A DNA stretch of 64,000 bases from Parapedobacter soli (GTDB lineage: Bacteria; Bacteroidota; Bacteroidia; Sphingobacteriales; Sphingobacteriaceae): NCBI RefSeq assembly GCF_025460835.1, contig NZ_JAMXAY010000008.1, positions 1-64,000 on the forward strand, in the 5' to 3' direction. Below are positions 1-9,900 of this stretch, one piece after another. Position numbers and translations under genes: made by a program. Each line of letters opens with the position of its first letter. Within the stretch, counting starts at the first letter, position 1. The notes below the pieces were generated by a model. It saw only the letters and a list, made by a program, of their open reading frames with translations. It was not told the origin of the DNA and did not search any database.

Positions 1-428
1 TGGTTGATCAGCTAATTTAGCCATACAAATCGTCATAGAACCGTAATTATTAATCAACACCTCAATCAGCAAATAGACTACAATGTTGTTAATTTCGGTT
101 CATTCGTATAACCACTACCGCCCCCGACTCATCCACTTTTCCAAACGTACCACTATCGGGGAAATCACCCTCGTGACCTACGAAAACCTACCAATCTTAC
201 ACTCATCGTATCAATGAACTCAGGCTCATAACGCTACAAATGTAATAAAATATAATACTTAAAAACAAAATAAAATTAAAAATAATATCAAATTAAAGTT
301 TAATTAACTTAATAAAAGTTATTTGCTAACCGTTATATCCCAAAACACCATGTTTTTACTTCGACTTGTTCATAAAATAAACTACTTTTGTGCAAAAAGA
401 AAGCTCCTTAAACTAAAGATAAGTCATC
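1..428. other. Intergenic region upstream of the DeoR gene, no gene recognised
   Basis: This 428-base stretch holds no open reading frame that looks like a real protein, and I see no tRNA cloverleaf or strong hairpin. The last 200 bases are very rich in A and T, as expected of a promoter region. The only element I can point to is the -7 box at 383-390. The first 230 bases could be the far upstream region of a gene outside the window. Confidence 0.6.
383..390 (+). promoter_or_regulatory. Bacteroidota -7 promoter box for the DeoR-family gene
   Basis: TACTTTTG matches the Bacteroidota -7 consensus TAnnTTTG and lies 38 bases before the ATG at 429. No convincing -33 TTTG was found at the usual spacing, so only half of the promoter is supported. 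Confidence 0.45.
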
Positions 429-1196
429 ATGAAGAACATCACGAAGCGGCACCAGTTCATTTTGGAACGACTCAAGAAAAAAGGACAAATCACTATCCCC
501 GAGTTGATCGACCAAACTAAGGTTTCTGGTGTCACCATTCGAAAGGACCTCAAATTCCTAGAAGACAAGGGACTTATCTTTATTACGCGTGGAGGCGCTT
601 CGCTCACTAATCCATACACGATCGACCGTCCTATTTTAGAAAAGGCAACCATCAATGCCGAGCAGAAGAAAAAAATCGCAAAGGCCGCCGTCAAGCTTAT
701 CGGACAAAATGATGCCATCATCATCGGCTCCGGCACCACTGCTTTCGAATTAGCCCATTATTTGCATCCGGCCAAACCGCTTACCGTTATTACGCCTGCC
801 ATCAAGGTAACGATGGAATTATGTAATCGCACGAATGTTGAAGTGCTGCAATTGGGCGGCATCATTCGCATCAACTCATCGTCCGTAGCAGGTTCTTACG
901 CCGAATATATGCTTGACCGGGTTTCCTGCGGGGTGTTGTTCATCGGCGTGGATGGAATCGATCTCGATTTTGGGTTTTCCATCAGTAATCTCACCGAAGC
1001 CAATATCAACCAAAAGATGATTAATGCATCGCAGGTCGTGGTGGTATTGGCCGACAGCTCGAAATTCGGAAAGCGTGGCATCGGCAAAATATGCGAACTG
1101 GAACAAGTACAATACATTATAACGGACACTGGTGTATCGGAGACGACGGTCAAGGAACTTGAAGAGCGCGGGTTGAAAGTAATCGTCGCCAAGTGA
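429..1196 (+). CDS. DeoR/GlpR-family transcriptional regulator
   Basis: A 255-residue cytoplasmic repressor-type regulator. A winged helix-turn-helix of the DeoR type fills about residues 5-57, with ITIPELIDQTKVSGVTIRKD as the recognition region and the family hallmark ITRGGA at 52-57. Residues 75-235 form the DeoR C-terminal sensor domain, which in this family binds a phosphorylated sugar; the phosphate loop IIGSGTT lies near residues 98-104. The length is normal for the family. It stands alone: the next gene is on the other strand and no sugar kinase or transporter adjoins it, so its targets cannot be read from context. It could serve any of the glycan loci downstream. Confidence 0.9.
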   Translation: MKNITKRHQFILERLKKKGQITIPELIDQTKVSGVTIRKDLKFLEDKGLIFITRGGASLTNPYTIDRPILEKATINAEQKKKIAKAAVKLIGQNDAIIIGSGTTAFELAHYLHPAKPLTVITPAIKVTMELCNRTNVEVLQLGGIIRINSSSVAGSYAEYMLDRVSCGVLFIGVDGIDLDFGFSISNLTEANINQKMINASQVVVVLADSSKFGKRGIGKICELEQVQYIITDTGVSETTVKELEERGLKVIVAK

Positions 1197-1231
1197 GACG
1201 GCGACAGCTTATAACGTGCGGGCCGGTTAGG

Positions 1232-1582
1232 TCAACCCTTCCGCCGCACCAGCAGCACCTCGTCCGCATCCAACAACAGGTATCCATACTCGTAGCAAAA
1301 CCGATACTGGCACGCTTCCGTCGGCTCATTCATGTCGGTGATATAATTGAAATTGAACCCTTCGTCTATCAGCGCTTGCCATTTCACTTTTCTACCGCCT
1401 TCTGGGCTCAGTTTCGCTAAAATCCTCCGATTTCGCTTAAGAATGTTATTTACCTTACGGAGGTAACCGCTCTCTTCACTGTTGCGCCGGTTATTGTAAT
1501 TGGCACGGCAGGCATCATCGCAAAATTTCTTGTCGGCTCGCCCTACAACCGGCTCACCACAGTCCATGCATCTTCTTTCCAT
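1232..1582 (-). CDS. Small zinc-ribbon protein of unknown function
   Basis: A 116-residue protein without signal peptide or membrane segment. The N-terminus carries four cysteines spaced as in a zinc ribbon (C5, C8, C21, C25: CMDCG, then FCDDAC), followed by a basic stretch around RANYNNRR and NNILKRNRRIL. The C-terminal half (about 60-116) is aromatic and mixed, with the repeated tyrosines FCYEYGYLL. Proteins of this layout are common and unnamed in Bacteroidota. The ribbon plus basic region would suit nucleic-acid binding, but that is inference. It converges with the DeoR gene, leaving 35 bases between their stops. Confidence 0.75.
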   Translation of the reverse strand: MERRCMDCGEPVVGRADKKFCDDACRANYNNRRNSEESGYLRKVNNILKRNRRILAKLSPEGGRKVKWQALIDEGFNFNYITDMNEPTEACQYRFCYEYGYLLLDADEVLLVRRKG

Positions 1583-1653
1583 AGGAAACGGTTATGTTTG
1601 ACAACCATTTGATGGTGCCCTAAAGATAACATTTTTTTTGCAAATACATTTCG

Positions 1654-1661
1654 TAGCTTTG
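1654..1661 (+). promoter_or_regulatory. -7 promoter box for the GT4-sulfatase pair
   Basis: TAGCTTTG matches TAnnTTTG exactly and ends 11 bases before the ATG at 1673, implying a very short leader. A TTTG at 1637-1640 is too close (13 bases) to be a standard -33 element. Confidence 0.45.
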
Positions 1662-1672
1662 CCATACACGCC

Positions 1673-2833
1673 ATGCGCATACTCATTATCCATAATTTTT
1701 ATCAGCAGCCAGGCGGTGAAGATGTGGTTTTCGAGCAGGAGCGCGTTTTACTTAGCACCACCGAAGAAGTCTTCACGCTAGTGTTCCAAAACCGGAAAGG
1801 GTGGCGGGGTGCCTGGCAGACCCTATGGTTACCCTGGAATGTTTGGGCAGGGCGACGCATAAGAAAGGCTATCGAGCGCTATCAGCCAGACCTCGTCCAT
1901 ATCCATAACCTACACTATGCGGTCGGCCCACTCGCCATACGCATAGCCAGCCGCTTGGGGGTACCCGTGGTTATGACACTACACAACTACCGCTTGCTTT
2001 GCCCTTCGGCAACCCTATTCCACCAAGGACAGGTCTTCACGGCCAGTCTCCACACAAACTTCCCTTGGGAAGCGGTGCGAAAAGGCGTACACAGCCACTC
2101 GGTAGTGAAAACAGCGTGGCTGGCTTTCTCCAATTGGCTACACCGGAAAGTGGGCACGTGGCGCATGGTAGACAGATACATTACGTTGACGGATTTCTCC
2201 AAACAGCTATTCGTAAACTCCTCATTAGGTGTGGCCGCCGAAAAATTTATAACCAAGCCGAATTTCGTGGTTGACGGTCCCGAAAGCTCCGCATCTCGTG
2301 GTGACCATTTTCTATTCATCGGGCGCCTCTCCGCAGAGAAAGGGGTTCAGGTATTGCTGGATGCCTTTACTCGCACCGATCATCAACTCCGTATAGCAGG
2401 CGACGGTCCGCTACGGGAACAGGTGATAGCGGCAGCACAAGCCTCTCCAAACATCACATACCTCGGTAACCTCAGCCGCACCGCTATCGGCCATCAGCTG
2501 GCAGAATGCACTGCATTGCTTTTTCCGTCCATCTGGTTTGAAGGGCTGCCCATGACATTGCTTGAAGCATTTGCCGCAGGCACTCCGGTCATCGTCAGCG
2601 ATCTCGGCGCCATGCGTAGTCTGGTACACGAAGGGCAGAACGGTTGGCGGTTTGCCGCCAACGATGCTACGGCCTTACGTCAAAAGGTTGCCGAATGGTT
2701 GCGCACAGACCGCCCATACAAAATGCAAATCAGTCGTAACGCACGGGGGGAATATGAGCAGTATTATACGGCATCACAAAACAAAAAGCTATTATTAACC
2801 TGTTATCACGCAACGAAAGGAACCGCATTATGA
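1673..2833 (+). CDS. Family 4 glycosyltransferase
   Basis: A 386-residue cytoplasmic GT-B fold enzyme expected to move a sugar from a nucleotide-activated donor onto a glycan or lipid acceptor. The N-terminal domain opens with MRILIIHNFYQQPGGEDVV, whose GGE loop is typical of the acceptor side of GT4 enzymes. The C-terminal Rossmann domain begins near residue 205 with FIGRLSAEKG and contains the EX7E-type donor motif in FEGLPMTLLEAF near residues 290-298, followed by AAGTPVIVSD. Donor and acceptor cannot be told from sequence. The gene ends in an ATGA overlap with the sulfatase gene, so the two are probably translated together. That pairing of a glycan builder with a sulfate remover is unusual. 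Confidence 0.9.
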   Translation: MRILIIHNFYQQPGGEDVVFEQERVLLSTTEEVFTLVFQNRKGWRGAWQTLWLPWNVWAGRRIRKAIERYQPDLVHIHNLHYAVGPLAIRIASRLGVPVVMTLHNYRLLCPSATLFHQGQVFTASLHTNFPWEAVRKGVHSHSVVKTAWLAFSNWLHRKVGTWRMVDRYITLTDFSKQLFVNSSLGVAAEKFITKPNFVVDGPESSASRGDHFLFIGRLSAEKGVQVLLDAFTRTDHQLRIAGDGPLREQVIAAAQASPNITYLGNLSRTAIGHQLAECTALLFPSIWFEGLPMTLLEAFAAGTPVIVSDLGAMRSLVHEGQNGWRFAANDATALRQKVAEWLRTDRPYKMQISRNARGEYEQYYTASQNKKLLLTCYHATKGTAL

Positions 2834-4257
2834 TTATCCGCAACATCTTTAGGCTTATACTATTACTGGGCTCATTACCGCTGGCATTACACGCCCAACA
2901 ACGGCCCAACATCGTTTTTATCCTTGCCGACGACCTCGGCTATGGTGATCTCGGTGTATACGGGCAAACACACATCCACACCCCCAACTTGGACCGGCTG
3001 GCAGCCGAGGGCATGCGCTTCACACAGTTTTATGCGGGCACCACGGTATGTGCTCCGTCGCGTTCCGTTCTCCTCACCGGCCAGCATACAGGGCATACCT
3101 ATATACGTGGCAATAAAGAAATCCAACCGGAGGGCCAAGAGCCCCTAGCCGATTCCGTGCAGACGTTCGCCCAGTTGCTGCAGCAGGCGGGCTATACCAC
3201 CGGGGCTTTCGGTAAGTGGGGTTTGGGCATGGTGGGCACCAGCGGCGACCCTAACCATAAGGGGTTCGATGAGTTTTTCGGATACAATTGCCAGCGCCAA
3301 TCACATCGCTACTATCCTACTCACCTTTGGCACAATAGCGAAAAAGTCATATTGGAGGGCAATGATTTATCGCAAAAGGTGCATTACGCCCCAGCTATCA
3401 TCCAAGAAAAGACGTTAGCATTTATCGAAAACCATCAAGATCATCCCTTTTTCTTATTTATCCCCACTATACTGCCCCATGCCGAGCTGCAAGGTCCGGA
3501 AGATGAATATTACAGGCAGTATGAAAATATGTTTCCGGAAACGCCCCACAAAGGTAACGACTACGGCCCGGAAGCCACCGTAGGCGGCTATGCTTCCGTA
3601 GCCAAGCCACGGGCTACGTTTGCCGCCATGGTAAGCCGAATGGATGCATACGTAGGTCAGGTATTGGACAAACTCGACGAACTGGGGTTGGCCGATAATA
3701 CCATCGTGCTGTTCAGCAGCGACAATGGGCCCCATCAGGAAGGCGGCGCAGACCCCGACTTTTTCAACAGTGCAGCAGGCTTCCGCGGGGTGAAACGCGA
3801 CCTATACGAGGGGGGCATCCGCACGCCGTTCATCGTACGTTGGCCGAACCATATAGCTGACGCAAGCGTATCGGATCATATCGGGGCTTTTTGGGATGTC
3901 ATGCCTACGCTGGTTGAGATTACCGGGGCAACCCGGCCCCGCTATACCGACGGGATTTCATTTTTACCAACGCTCCTCGGCCAAGGCAACCAGCGGCAGC
4001 ATACCTACCTGTACTGGGAGTTCCACGAGGGTGGTGGCCGACAAGCCGTACGCATGGGCAAATGGAAAGGTATACGGCTCAATGTGAAAGAAAATCCGGA
4101 TGCACCCATAGCTCTTTACAATCTCTATGACGACCCCGCTGAAACAACAGACGTGGCCGCCGAACATCCGGAAATCGTGGGCCAGTTGGCAGGGATGATG
4201 GCGGAGGCCCATGAGGAAAGTGCTGTGTTTCCATTTATTCCGACGCAGCTCCGTTAA
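2830..4257 (+). CDS. Secreted arylsulfatase, family S1 (formylglycine type)
   Basis: A 475-residue sulfatase that would hydrolyse sulfate esters from glycans or small aryl sulfates outside the cytoplasm. A signal peptide is clear (about residues 1-22, ending LALHAQQ). The metal-binding ADDLGYGDLG follows directly. The sulfatase signature CAPSR starts near residue 74; its cysteine is the one converted to formylglycine. GKWGLG, LPHAEL and the metal-binding SSDNGPH follow in the expected order. All catalytic residues I can check are present and the length is normal. Its start codon overlaps the stop of the glycosyltransferase (ATGA). No anaerobic or aerobic sulfatase-maturase gene lies in this window. 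Confidence 0.92.
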   Translation: MIIRNIFRLILLLGSLPLALHAQQRPNIVFILADDLGYGDLGVYGQTHIHTPNLDRLAAEGMRFTQFYAGTTVCAPSRSVLLTGQHTGHTYIRGNKEIQPEGQEPLADSVQTFAQLLQQAGYTTGAFGKWGLGMVGTSGDPNHKGFDEFFGYNCQRQSHRYYPTHLWHNSEKVILEGNDLSQKVHYAPAIIQEKTLAFIENHQDHPFFLFIPTILPHAELQGPEDEYYRQYENMFPETPHKGNDYGPEATVGGYASVAKPRATFAAMVSRMDAYVGQVLDKLDELGLADNTIVLFSSDNGPHQEGGADPDFFNSAAGFRGVKRDLYEGGIRTPFIVRWPNHIADASVSDHIGAFWDVMPTLVEITGATRPRYTDGISFLPTLLGQGNQRQHTYLYWEFHEGGGRQAVRMGKWKGIRLNVKENPDAPIALYNLYDDPAETTDVAAEHPEIVGQLAGMMAEAHEESAVFPFIPTQLR

Positions 4258-4360
4258 CGTTACACGGCTTGTAGTTGGTTTAACAAAAGTAGCGGGTTAC
4301 AAGAAAGGAAGCAAAATTGACCGTCGCGAGGTAACAGGAGTAGTTCCAACGCCAAACAAA

Positions 4361-4396
4361 AAACCGTTACCCGCCTTAACTGACGGATAACGGTTT
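4361..4396 (-). terminator. Terminator at the end of the first SusCD operon
   Basis: AAACCGTTA (4361-4369) pairs with TAACGGTTT (4388-4396), and an inner CCG/CGG extends the stem. Read on the minus strand the hairpin is followed by a T-rich tract (complement of the A-rich 4354-4363), as in intrinsic terminators. It lies 20 bases after the DUF3823 stop. Confidence 0.7.
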
Positions 4397-4416
4397 AAAG
4401 ATAAGTTCAATGGAAC

Positions 4417-5091
4417 TTATCGTAACTTAACAACCTGCGAATAAATCGCTTGATCCTTACCTACCGGGCGTAATCCTACACGCGCATACAATGCCTTCCC
4501 CGATTGGAAATCCGCATTGTTTGCCAAATCAATGGAGCCGGTAACCGTGCTGCCAGCAGCAACTTCATTGATATCGACCCGTGCCGTGTACGAGACATCA
4601 TCAACAAAGGAGGTTTTACCCACCAAAATCATTACGTATTCGATATCCCTGCCTCCTGCCACTTCATTAACCTGGAAAGAGGCATTGGCAGTATTACCAC
4701 TTAGCGAGAGCTGTACATTGGATAGTGTGTAAAACGGCGTTACCTCAATATCGACGTTTGCTGTGCCCTTCACGTTAACCACTGTTGTATCACGGTCGTT
4801 TACCCACGGACCATTATTATCCCGTGTAACCAATTTGTATTCACCGTCGAAGACCAACGCCTCGAAGCTACCATCCTGTGCAACATACACCGGAATAGGG
4901 CTGCCCAATTCGTAACCATCTTGGTATAGCTGAAGCTGAACCGCCTCACCCGTACCACGGACACCTACCGGCTCCCCGTTATAGACTACGCGTCCCAGTA
5001 TTTTTGACTCCGGTGCATCATAGTTATCCAGTCCACAACTACTTACCGCTACTATTGCGGGAAGCAACAACATATTAAATAATTTTTTCAT
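4417..5091 (-). CDS. DUF3823-type SusCD-associated lipoprotein
   Basis: A 224-residue lipoprotein encoded last in the first SusC-SusD operon. It begins MKKLFNMLLLPAIVAVSSCG, with the lipobox cysteine near residue 19. About residues 25-110 form a carboxypeptidase-regulatory-like beta sandwich (GRVVYNGEPVGVRGTGEAVQ onwards) and 110-224 a second beta domain, matching the two-part layout of DUF3823 proteins that accompany SusCD pairs. Its role is probably glycan binding at the cell surface, by context only. I chose the ATG at 5091 because the signal peptide starts there; in-frame ATGs at 5097 and 5112 are alternatives, and the latter would overlap the SusD stop codon (ATGA). Confidence 0.8.
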   Translation of the reverse strand: MKKLFNMLLLPAIVAVSSCGLDNYDAPESKILGRVVYNGEPVGVRGTGEAVQLQLYQDGYELGSPIPVYVAQDGSFEALVFDGEYKLVTRDNNGPWVNDRDTTVVNVKGTANVDIEVTPFYTLSNVQLSLSGNTANASFQVNEVAGGRDIEYVMILVGKTSFVDDVSYTARVDINEVAAGSTVTGSIDLANNADFQSGKALYARVGLRPVGKDQAIYSQVVKLR

Positions 5092-5108
5092 CGTCATAAT
5101 CATTAAAA

Positions 5109-6956
5109 TCATTGAAACGGATTCAATACAATCTTCGGATTCGCATTCTGCCAACCTAAGTCGATGAAATTGTAATAATTTCTCAACTCAAAAAAGCGTG
5201 GGTGCAATGAATTGCTGAACACCAACCGATCAAACACGTATTTGCCGTCATTCTCGGTTCCAGGCGCAACCACTAAATATGGAAATAATGCATATTGTTG
5301 GGCTGTTGGGCTATTCACCACACCATTCCATACAATATGTGCCCTACGGAAACGCTTCAAATCCCAGTAGCGATGATTTTCAAAAGCAAACTCTACTCGA
5401 CGTTCTTGGATGATATCATCCAAGGTCACGCTTGTCAACGGCTGTATCCCCGCCCGATCGCGCACCTGATTGATATATCCAACCGCTGCAGATTGCTGGC
5501 CCAGCTCCATCGCAGCCTCCGCAGCAATCAACACCGCTTCGGCGAACCGAAATCTTGGGAACCACATATCGCTATTACGGCCGCGCGTGGATGCTAACGG
5601 GGCTTCATCCAAAAATTTACGAAAGAAAAAACCGGTTTTGTTGACGTATGGTTCACTGGAACGGTTCGGCCCATTAGCCGCGGTTATCAACCGACCTGCA
5701 TCGTCTTCCTCGTCACCGCCACTCGTTATCGTTTGCCACGCTCCGTTGTTCCACACTTTTTGGCCTGCTTGCAACACAACAGGTATACCCTTGAATGGTG
5801 CGTTTGGCAAAATCACCGTTCCTCCTAACCGGGCATCTTTATTTGCAAATGCATCCAATGGGTCGTCATAGAAAATATAATCACCTTGGCCATCCCGGAT
5901 ACGGATATCACCATTTCGGTTATCCGTATATTCGAAATCTTCTACCAGGTTCAAAATGGGGCCGGCATACGCGCGGTCAATATCCTCGGCATGCGAACCA
6001 GGGATGTTCTGAGTGGTAAAGTTAGTCTGTTGGCCACTACCCGGATAGATACGGTCTTGTGCCCAGATAACTTCTTTGTTGTTATCCTTCACACTCAATG
6101 CTTCGTAAAAATTCCGCTCCAAATCATCCGGCTTATTCAGCTGCAGCTCGTATGGACTGTTTTCAATGACATCTTTTGCGGCAGCCAAGGCTTGCTCGTA
6201 ATAACCAGCTGCTCGATCGGCAGGAATCCCTACTTCACCTCCCGAGGTCCTGATGGGGCTCGGCATCTTGTTGTTGTAATTTGCCAGCGAGCCCGCATAA
6301 ATTGCGGCACGTGCCTTCAACATCAGTGCCACCCACTTATTGGCACGGGCGGAGTTTTGGTTTGTTCCGTCTGGTAGCAGAGTAGAAATTGCGTCGCATT
6401 CTTCGATGACGTAATCATAAATCCCCGCCTCGGTAGACCGCGGATATTGCAAGGCTGTGACGTCCATACCACTTTCGTAATCAAATACCTCATCGCCTAC
6501 AATGGGCATACCGCCCAATCCCTTGGCCATATTAAAATACGTCCAGGCACGGAGAAACCTGGCTTCTCCCTCGTACACCTGTTTGTCTGCAGCAGCCAAT
6601 GCTGTCGTTTCTCGCAGACCCTGCAAAAATTGATTGATATTACGTATCAAGGTATAATCGTAAACGCGCCAGAGACTGTTCGAATAACCCTGTATATTAT
6701 CAGGGCCTCCATCGGATTTTCCAGCCTCATCCAAGATGGTGTAATCATAGCCATTACCTGAGTTACTCTGCCCCCAGTTCACGCGACCGTAGTAATTAGC
6801 CAGTACCGAACGGATCATCACCGCATCACCAAAAATCTGGTCGTCGGTCATGATGGTGTCGGGCTGGCGCTCAAGGAAGTCTGAACAGCTATTAAAGCAG
6901 GTAATCCCGCTCGCTAGTATCAGCACCTTGAATATTGATATGCTAGACTTTTTCAT
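5109..6956 (-). CDS. SusD/RagB-family nutrient-binding lipoprotein (locus B)
   Basis: A 615-residue surface lipoprotein that captures an oligosaccharide and hands it to the SusC partner encoded just before it. The lipobox cysteine is near residue 24 (FNSCSDFLE), and SDFLE directly after the cysteine is typical of SusD proteins. The N-terminal TPR-like part includes DDQIFGDAVMIRSVLANYY and FLRAWTYFNMAKGLGG. The C-terminal SusD motif is seen in FAFENHRYWDLKRFRRAHI near residues 535-555. The ligand cannot be predicted. It follows SusC by 35 bases and is followed by the DUF3823 lipoprotein. Neighbouring oxidoreductase and epimerase genes suggest an unusual or oxidised sugar. Confidence 0.95.
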   Translation of the reverse strand: MKKSSISIFKVLILASGITCFNSCSDFLERQPDTIMTDDQIFGDAVMIRSVLANYYGRVNWGQSNSGNGYDYTILDEAGKSDGGPDNIQGYSNSLWRVYDYTLIRNINQFLQGLRETTALAAADKQVYEGEARFLRAWTYFNMAKGLGGMPIVGDEVFDYESGMDVTALQYPRSTEAGIYDYVIEECDAISTLLPDGTNQNSARANKWVALMLKARAAIYAGSLANYNNKMPSPIRTSGGEVGIPADRAAGYYEQALAAAKDVIENSPYELQLNKPDDLERNFYEALSVKDNNKEVIWAQDRIYPGSGQQTNFTTQNIPGSHAEDIDRAYAGPILNLVEDFEYTDNRNGDIRIRDGQGDYIFYDDPLDAFANKDARLGGTVILPNAPFKGIPVVLQAGQKVWNNGAWQTITSGGDEEDDAGRLITAANGPNRSSEPYVNKTGFFFRKFLDEAPLASTRGRNSDMWFPRFRFAEAVLIAAEAAMELGQQSAAVGYINQVRDRAGIQPLTSVTLDDIIQERRVEFAFENHRYWDLKRFRRAHIVWNGVVNSPTAQQYALFPYLVVAPGTENDGKYVFDRLVFSNSLHPRFFELRNYYNFIDLGWQNANPKIVLNPFQ

Positions 6957-6991
6957 AATACTTTCTTTTCTACTTAATAATCTTCAACCTA

Positions 6992-9900
6992 TTAAAACCT
7001 CACATTGATACCGAAGTTCATGATCCGCATCGTCGGGTAACCTAATCCGTTGTTATCCTGTGTTTCAGGGTCAATACCAATCAGGTTGGTAAGCGTGAGC
7101 AGGTTCTGACCGGAGAAATAAACCCGAACACCTGTGATGGAAAGCGGCTCAAGAATCCGTGTCGGCAACGAATAGCCGAAGTCCAAATTCCGGAGTTTGA
7201 TATAGCGGATGTTTTGCTTCCAGAAATCACTGTTCCAGTAGTTACTGTGTGACCCATTACCGATTAGGAGCATCGGGTATTCACCCGGTATAAGCTCACT
7301 ATTGGCATCCCAGATATCGGAAAGCTTCCACGCACCGTCCGCATAGTACTGCGGAATATTCCCATCATTTTGGAAAGGAGTACGCATCTCCCACTCCTTG
7401 TAGAAGGTGTACATCGCACCACCGGAGAAATCTAGTGCTAAATCAAAGTTTTTATAGCCGAATGCAAAGTTTAAACCGAAGTTAATAACCGGTGTCGCAT
7501 CTTGACGGTATCCAATCGGGCGTTCATCCAGCCCATTGATTACCCCATCGCCATTGAGGTCCTTGTATTTTACATCACCCGGCCGCAACGTGCGGTTACC
7601 TTGGCGGTCATTGTCGATTGGCCAGCTGTCAATCTCTTCCCAGCTTTGGAATTGCCCATCAGACTGCAAGCCCCAGTTCAAGTAACCATACCGGTGACCG
7701 AGTGAACCTCTATACTCATCCCAGGAGTTGCTGAAGCGGGGTTTGTAGCGGTCCCAATCGTAGAATCGAGCATAAGTAAAGTTACCTCCCAACGAGTAGG
7801 AAAACTCCCCCGCACGATCACTCCAGCGAACCATGGTTTCATAGCCTTTAATCATATCAGAATTCAGGTTTTCATTAGGAAGCCCAAACCCGACTTCTGC
7901 AGGTAACAAAATATCATAACGACCTGCCGGCAACCCCGTACGTTTACGCTGAAATAGTTCGACGGTGGCGGTCAACCGGTTGTCCAGGAAAGCCGCATCG
8001 AAACCGATATTGATCATCTTAGCACGCAACCAGGACAAAGTGGTTACAGGTAGGCCGCGTGGCTGCGTACCCAAAACGTATTGTCCGTTGATTACCGAAC
8101 CACCTTGTTTGTAATTATATCCCGGCATGTAATCAAATGCCCCATAGCCCGGCGTGTCATCATCACCCACCAAACCATAGGATCCCCGAAGTTTCAAATC
8201 GTTAACAACATTCGCCAGCTTGCTGTCTTGCCAGAACGATTCCTGCGAAATACGCCATCCAGCAGATGCTGCAGGGAAGAAACCCCAGCGGTCATTGGGT
8301 GGGAATTTCCATGAACCATCATAGCGTCCAAGTAACTCAAGGAGATATTTGCCATTATAATCGTAATTGATTTTTCCAATATAACCTATCCGAGCTTGTG
8401 GATTATCACCCCTATCGTTATAGGTATCCATCGTTTCATAATCAATCAGGTGCAACGAATTGGCCGTAGGAATGGAATGCAGCCACGCCCCCGGCTCCTT
8501 TCTCAGGATCGTTTCCACACCACCAATTACCGCGAGATTATGCCCACCAAATGCCTTGGCGTAATTCAGCTGCACGTTCGAGGTCATTTCCTCCACATGG
8601 CCCATTTCCCGCTCGCGCCAAGGGTTGTTGTTTTCGAAAATCACCGGATAGGTATCGGTAGCTTCGTCATACCCATACAACTTATAGGTATACTCCTGAT
8701 TATCCATCCGGTTGTTGGCGAAATAATAACCTACCAATGCTTTCGCTTTCAACCCATCGATAATATCATATTCAGCATCAAAGTTGAGTTGGCTAACCCG
8801 CCAAGTATCTGTCCGTTTACCCGCCAAATCATAGGTCAGCCAGCCGAAATTCGTTCCTGGGTCATTCGAAGTCAGCGTCGGGTACAATGGGTTGTCGTTG
8901 GCAAACGGCCGTACCGTAGGCAAATTACGGAATGTACCGAAGCGCGGTAACCACAGATCGTCACCGCCGGGTACACCTGGGTTTTCACGGTACTCTAGAC
9001 GCGCGTTATAGCTGGCGCCAATCTTAAAACGGTCAGAAATCTGTGAATTGACATTTATCTGTACGTTGGTACGCTTGAATCCGCCATAATTCACAATCAC
9101 ATCCTGCTGGTTAAGGTGGCCCAAGCTAAAGTAATAATTGATCTTGTCCGAACCTCCTGATACGTTGGCATTCAGGTAAACTTGGGGAGAGGTTTCCCAA
9201 ATAAAATCACGCCAATCAAACGGCACGTAGCCTTTCTCGGTGCCTTGCTTCCATTTGGCGAGGTCTTCAGCATTGTACCGATAATTATCTACCTGTTGTA
9301 CAGTTTGGGATTGAATATAACTCTCCACATAGGTCACTGCATCCGCTGGTTCAGGAAAGGTGGATAAGTTCTGGAAACCATAATTTGATGTCAGATTGAA
9401 CGTGTTTTTTGTGTTCCGCTTACCCTTTTTGGTCGTGACTACCACGACACCGTTCGCCGCCCGTACACCATAGATAGCTGCTGATGCATCCTTCAACACC
9501 GCGATTGATTCAATGTCATTGAAATCAAGATTGTTGAATTGCCCGGCATCTTTCTGTACACCGTCGATAACATACAGCGGGTTACCCATGTTGCGTATCC
9601 GCAACTGCGTAGACGATCCCGGCCGGCCGTCGGTTTGCCGAAAGTTTACGCCAGATAATTTTCCCACTAACGCACCAGACGTGGTGGAAGCTAATGATCG
9701 GCTGATATCCTCTGCACCGATAGATGCGATAGCGCCAGTTAACGTCTCTTTCCGCTGTGCCATACCAAAGCCTGTGACGACCACTTCTTCCAACGACTCG
9801 GCAGACGAAGTCAAACTGATAGATATATTATTCGTACCGATGCCAATGTTTACCACCGCCTGGTCGTAGCCAAGGTAGGTTACCAATAAGGAATCACCGG

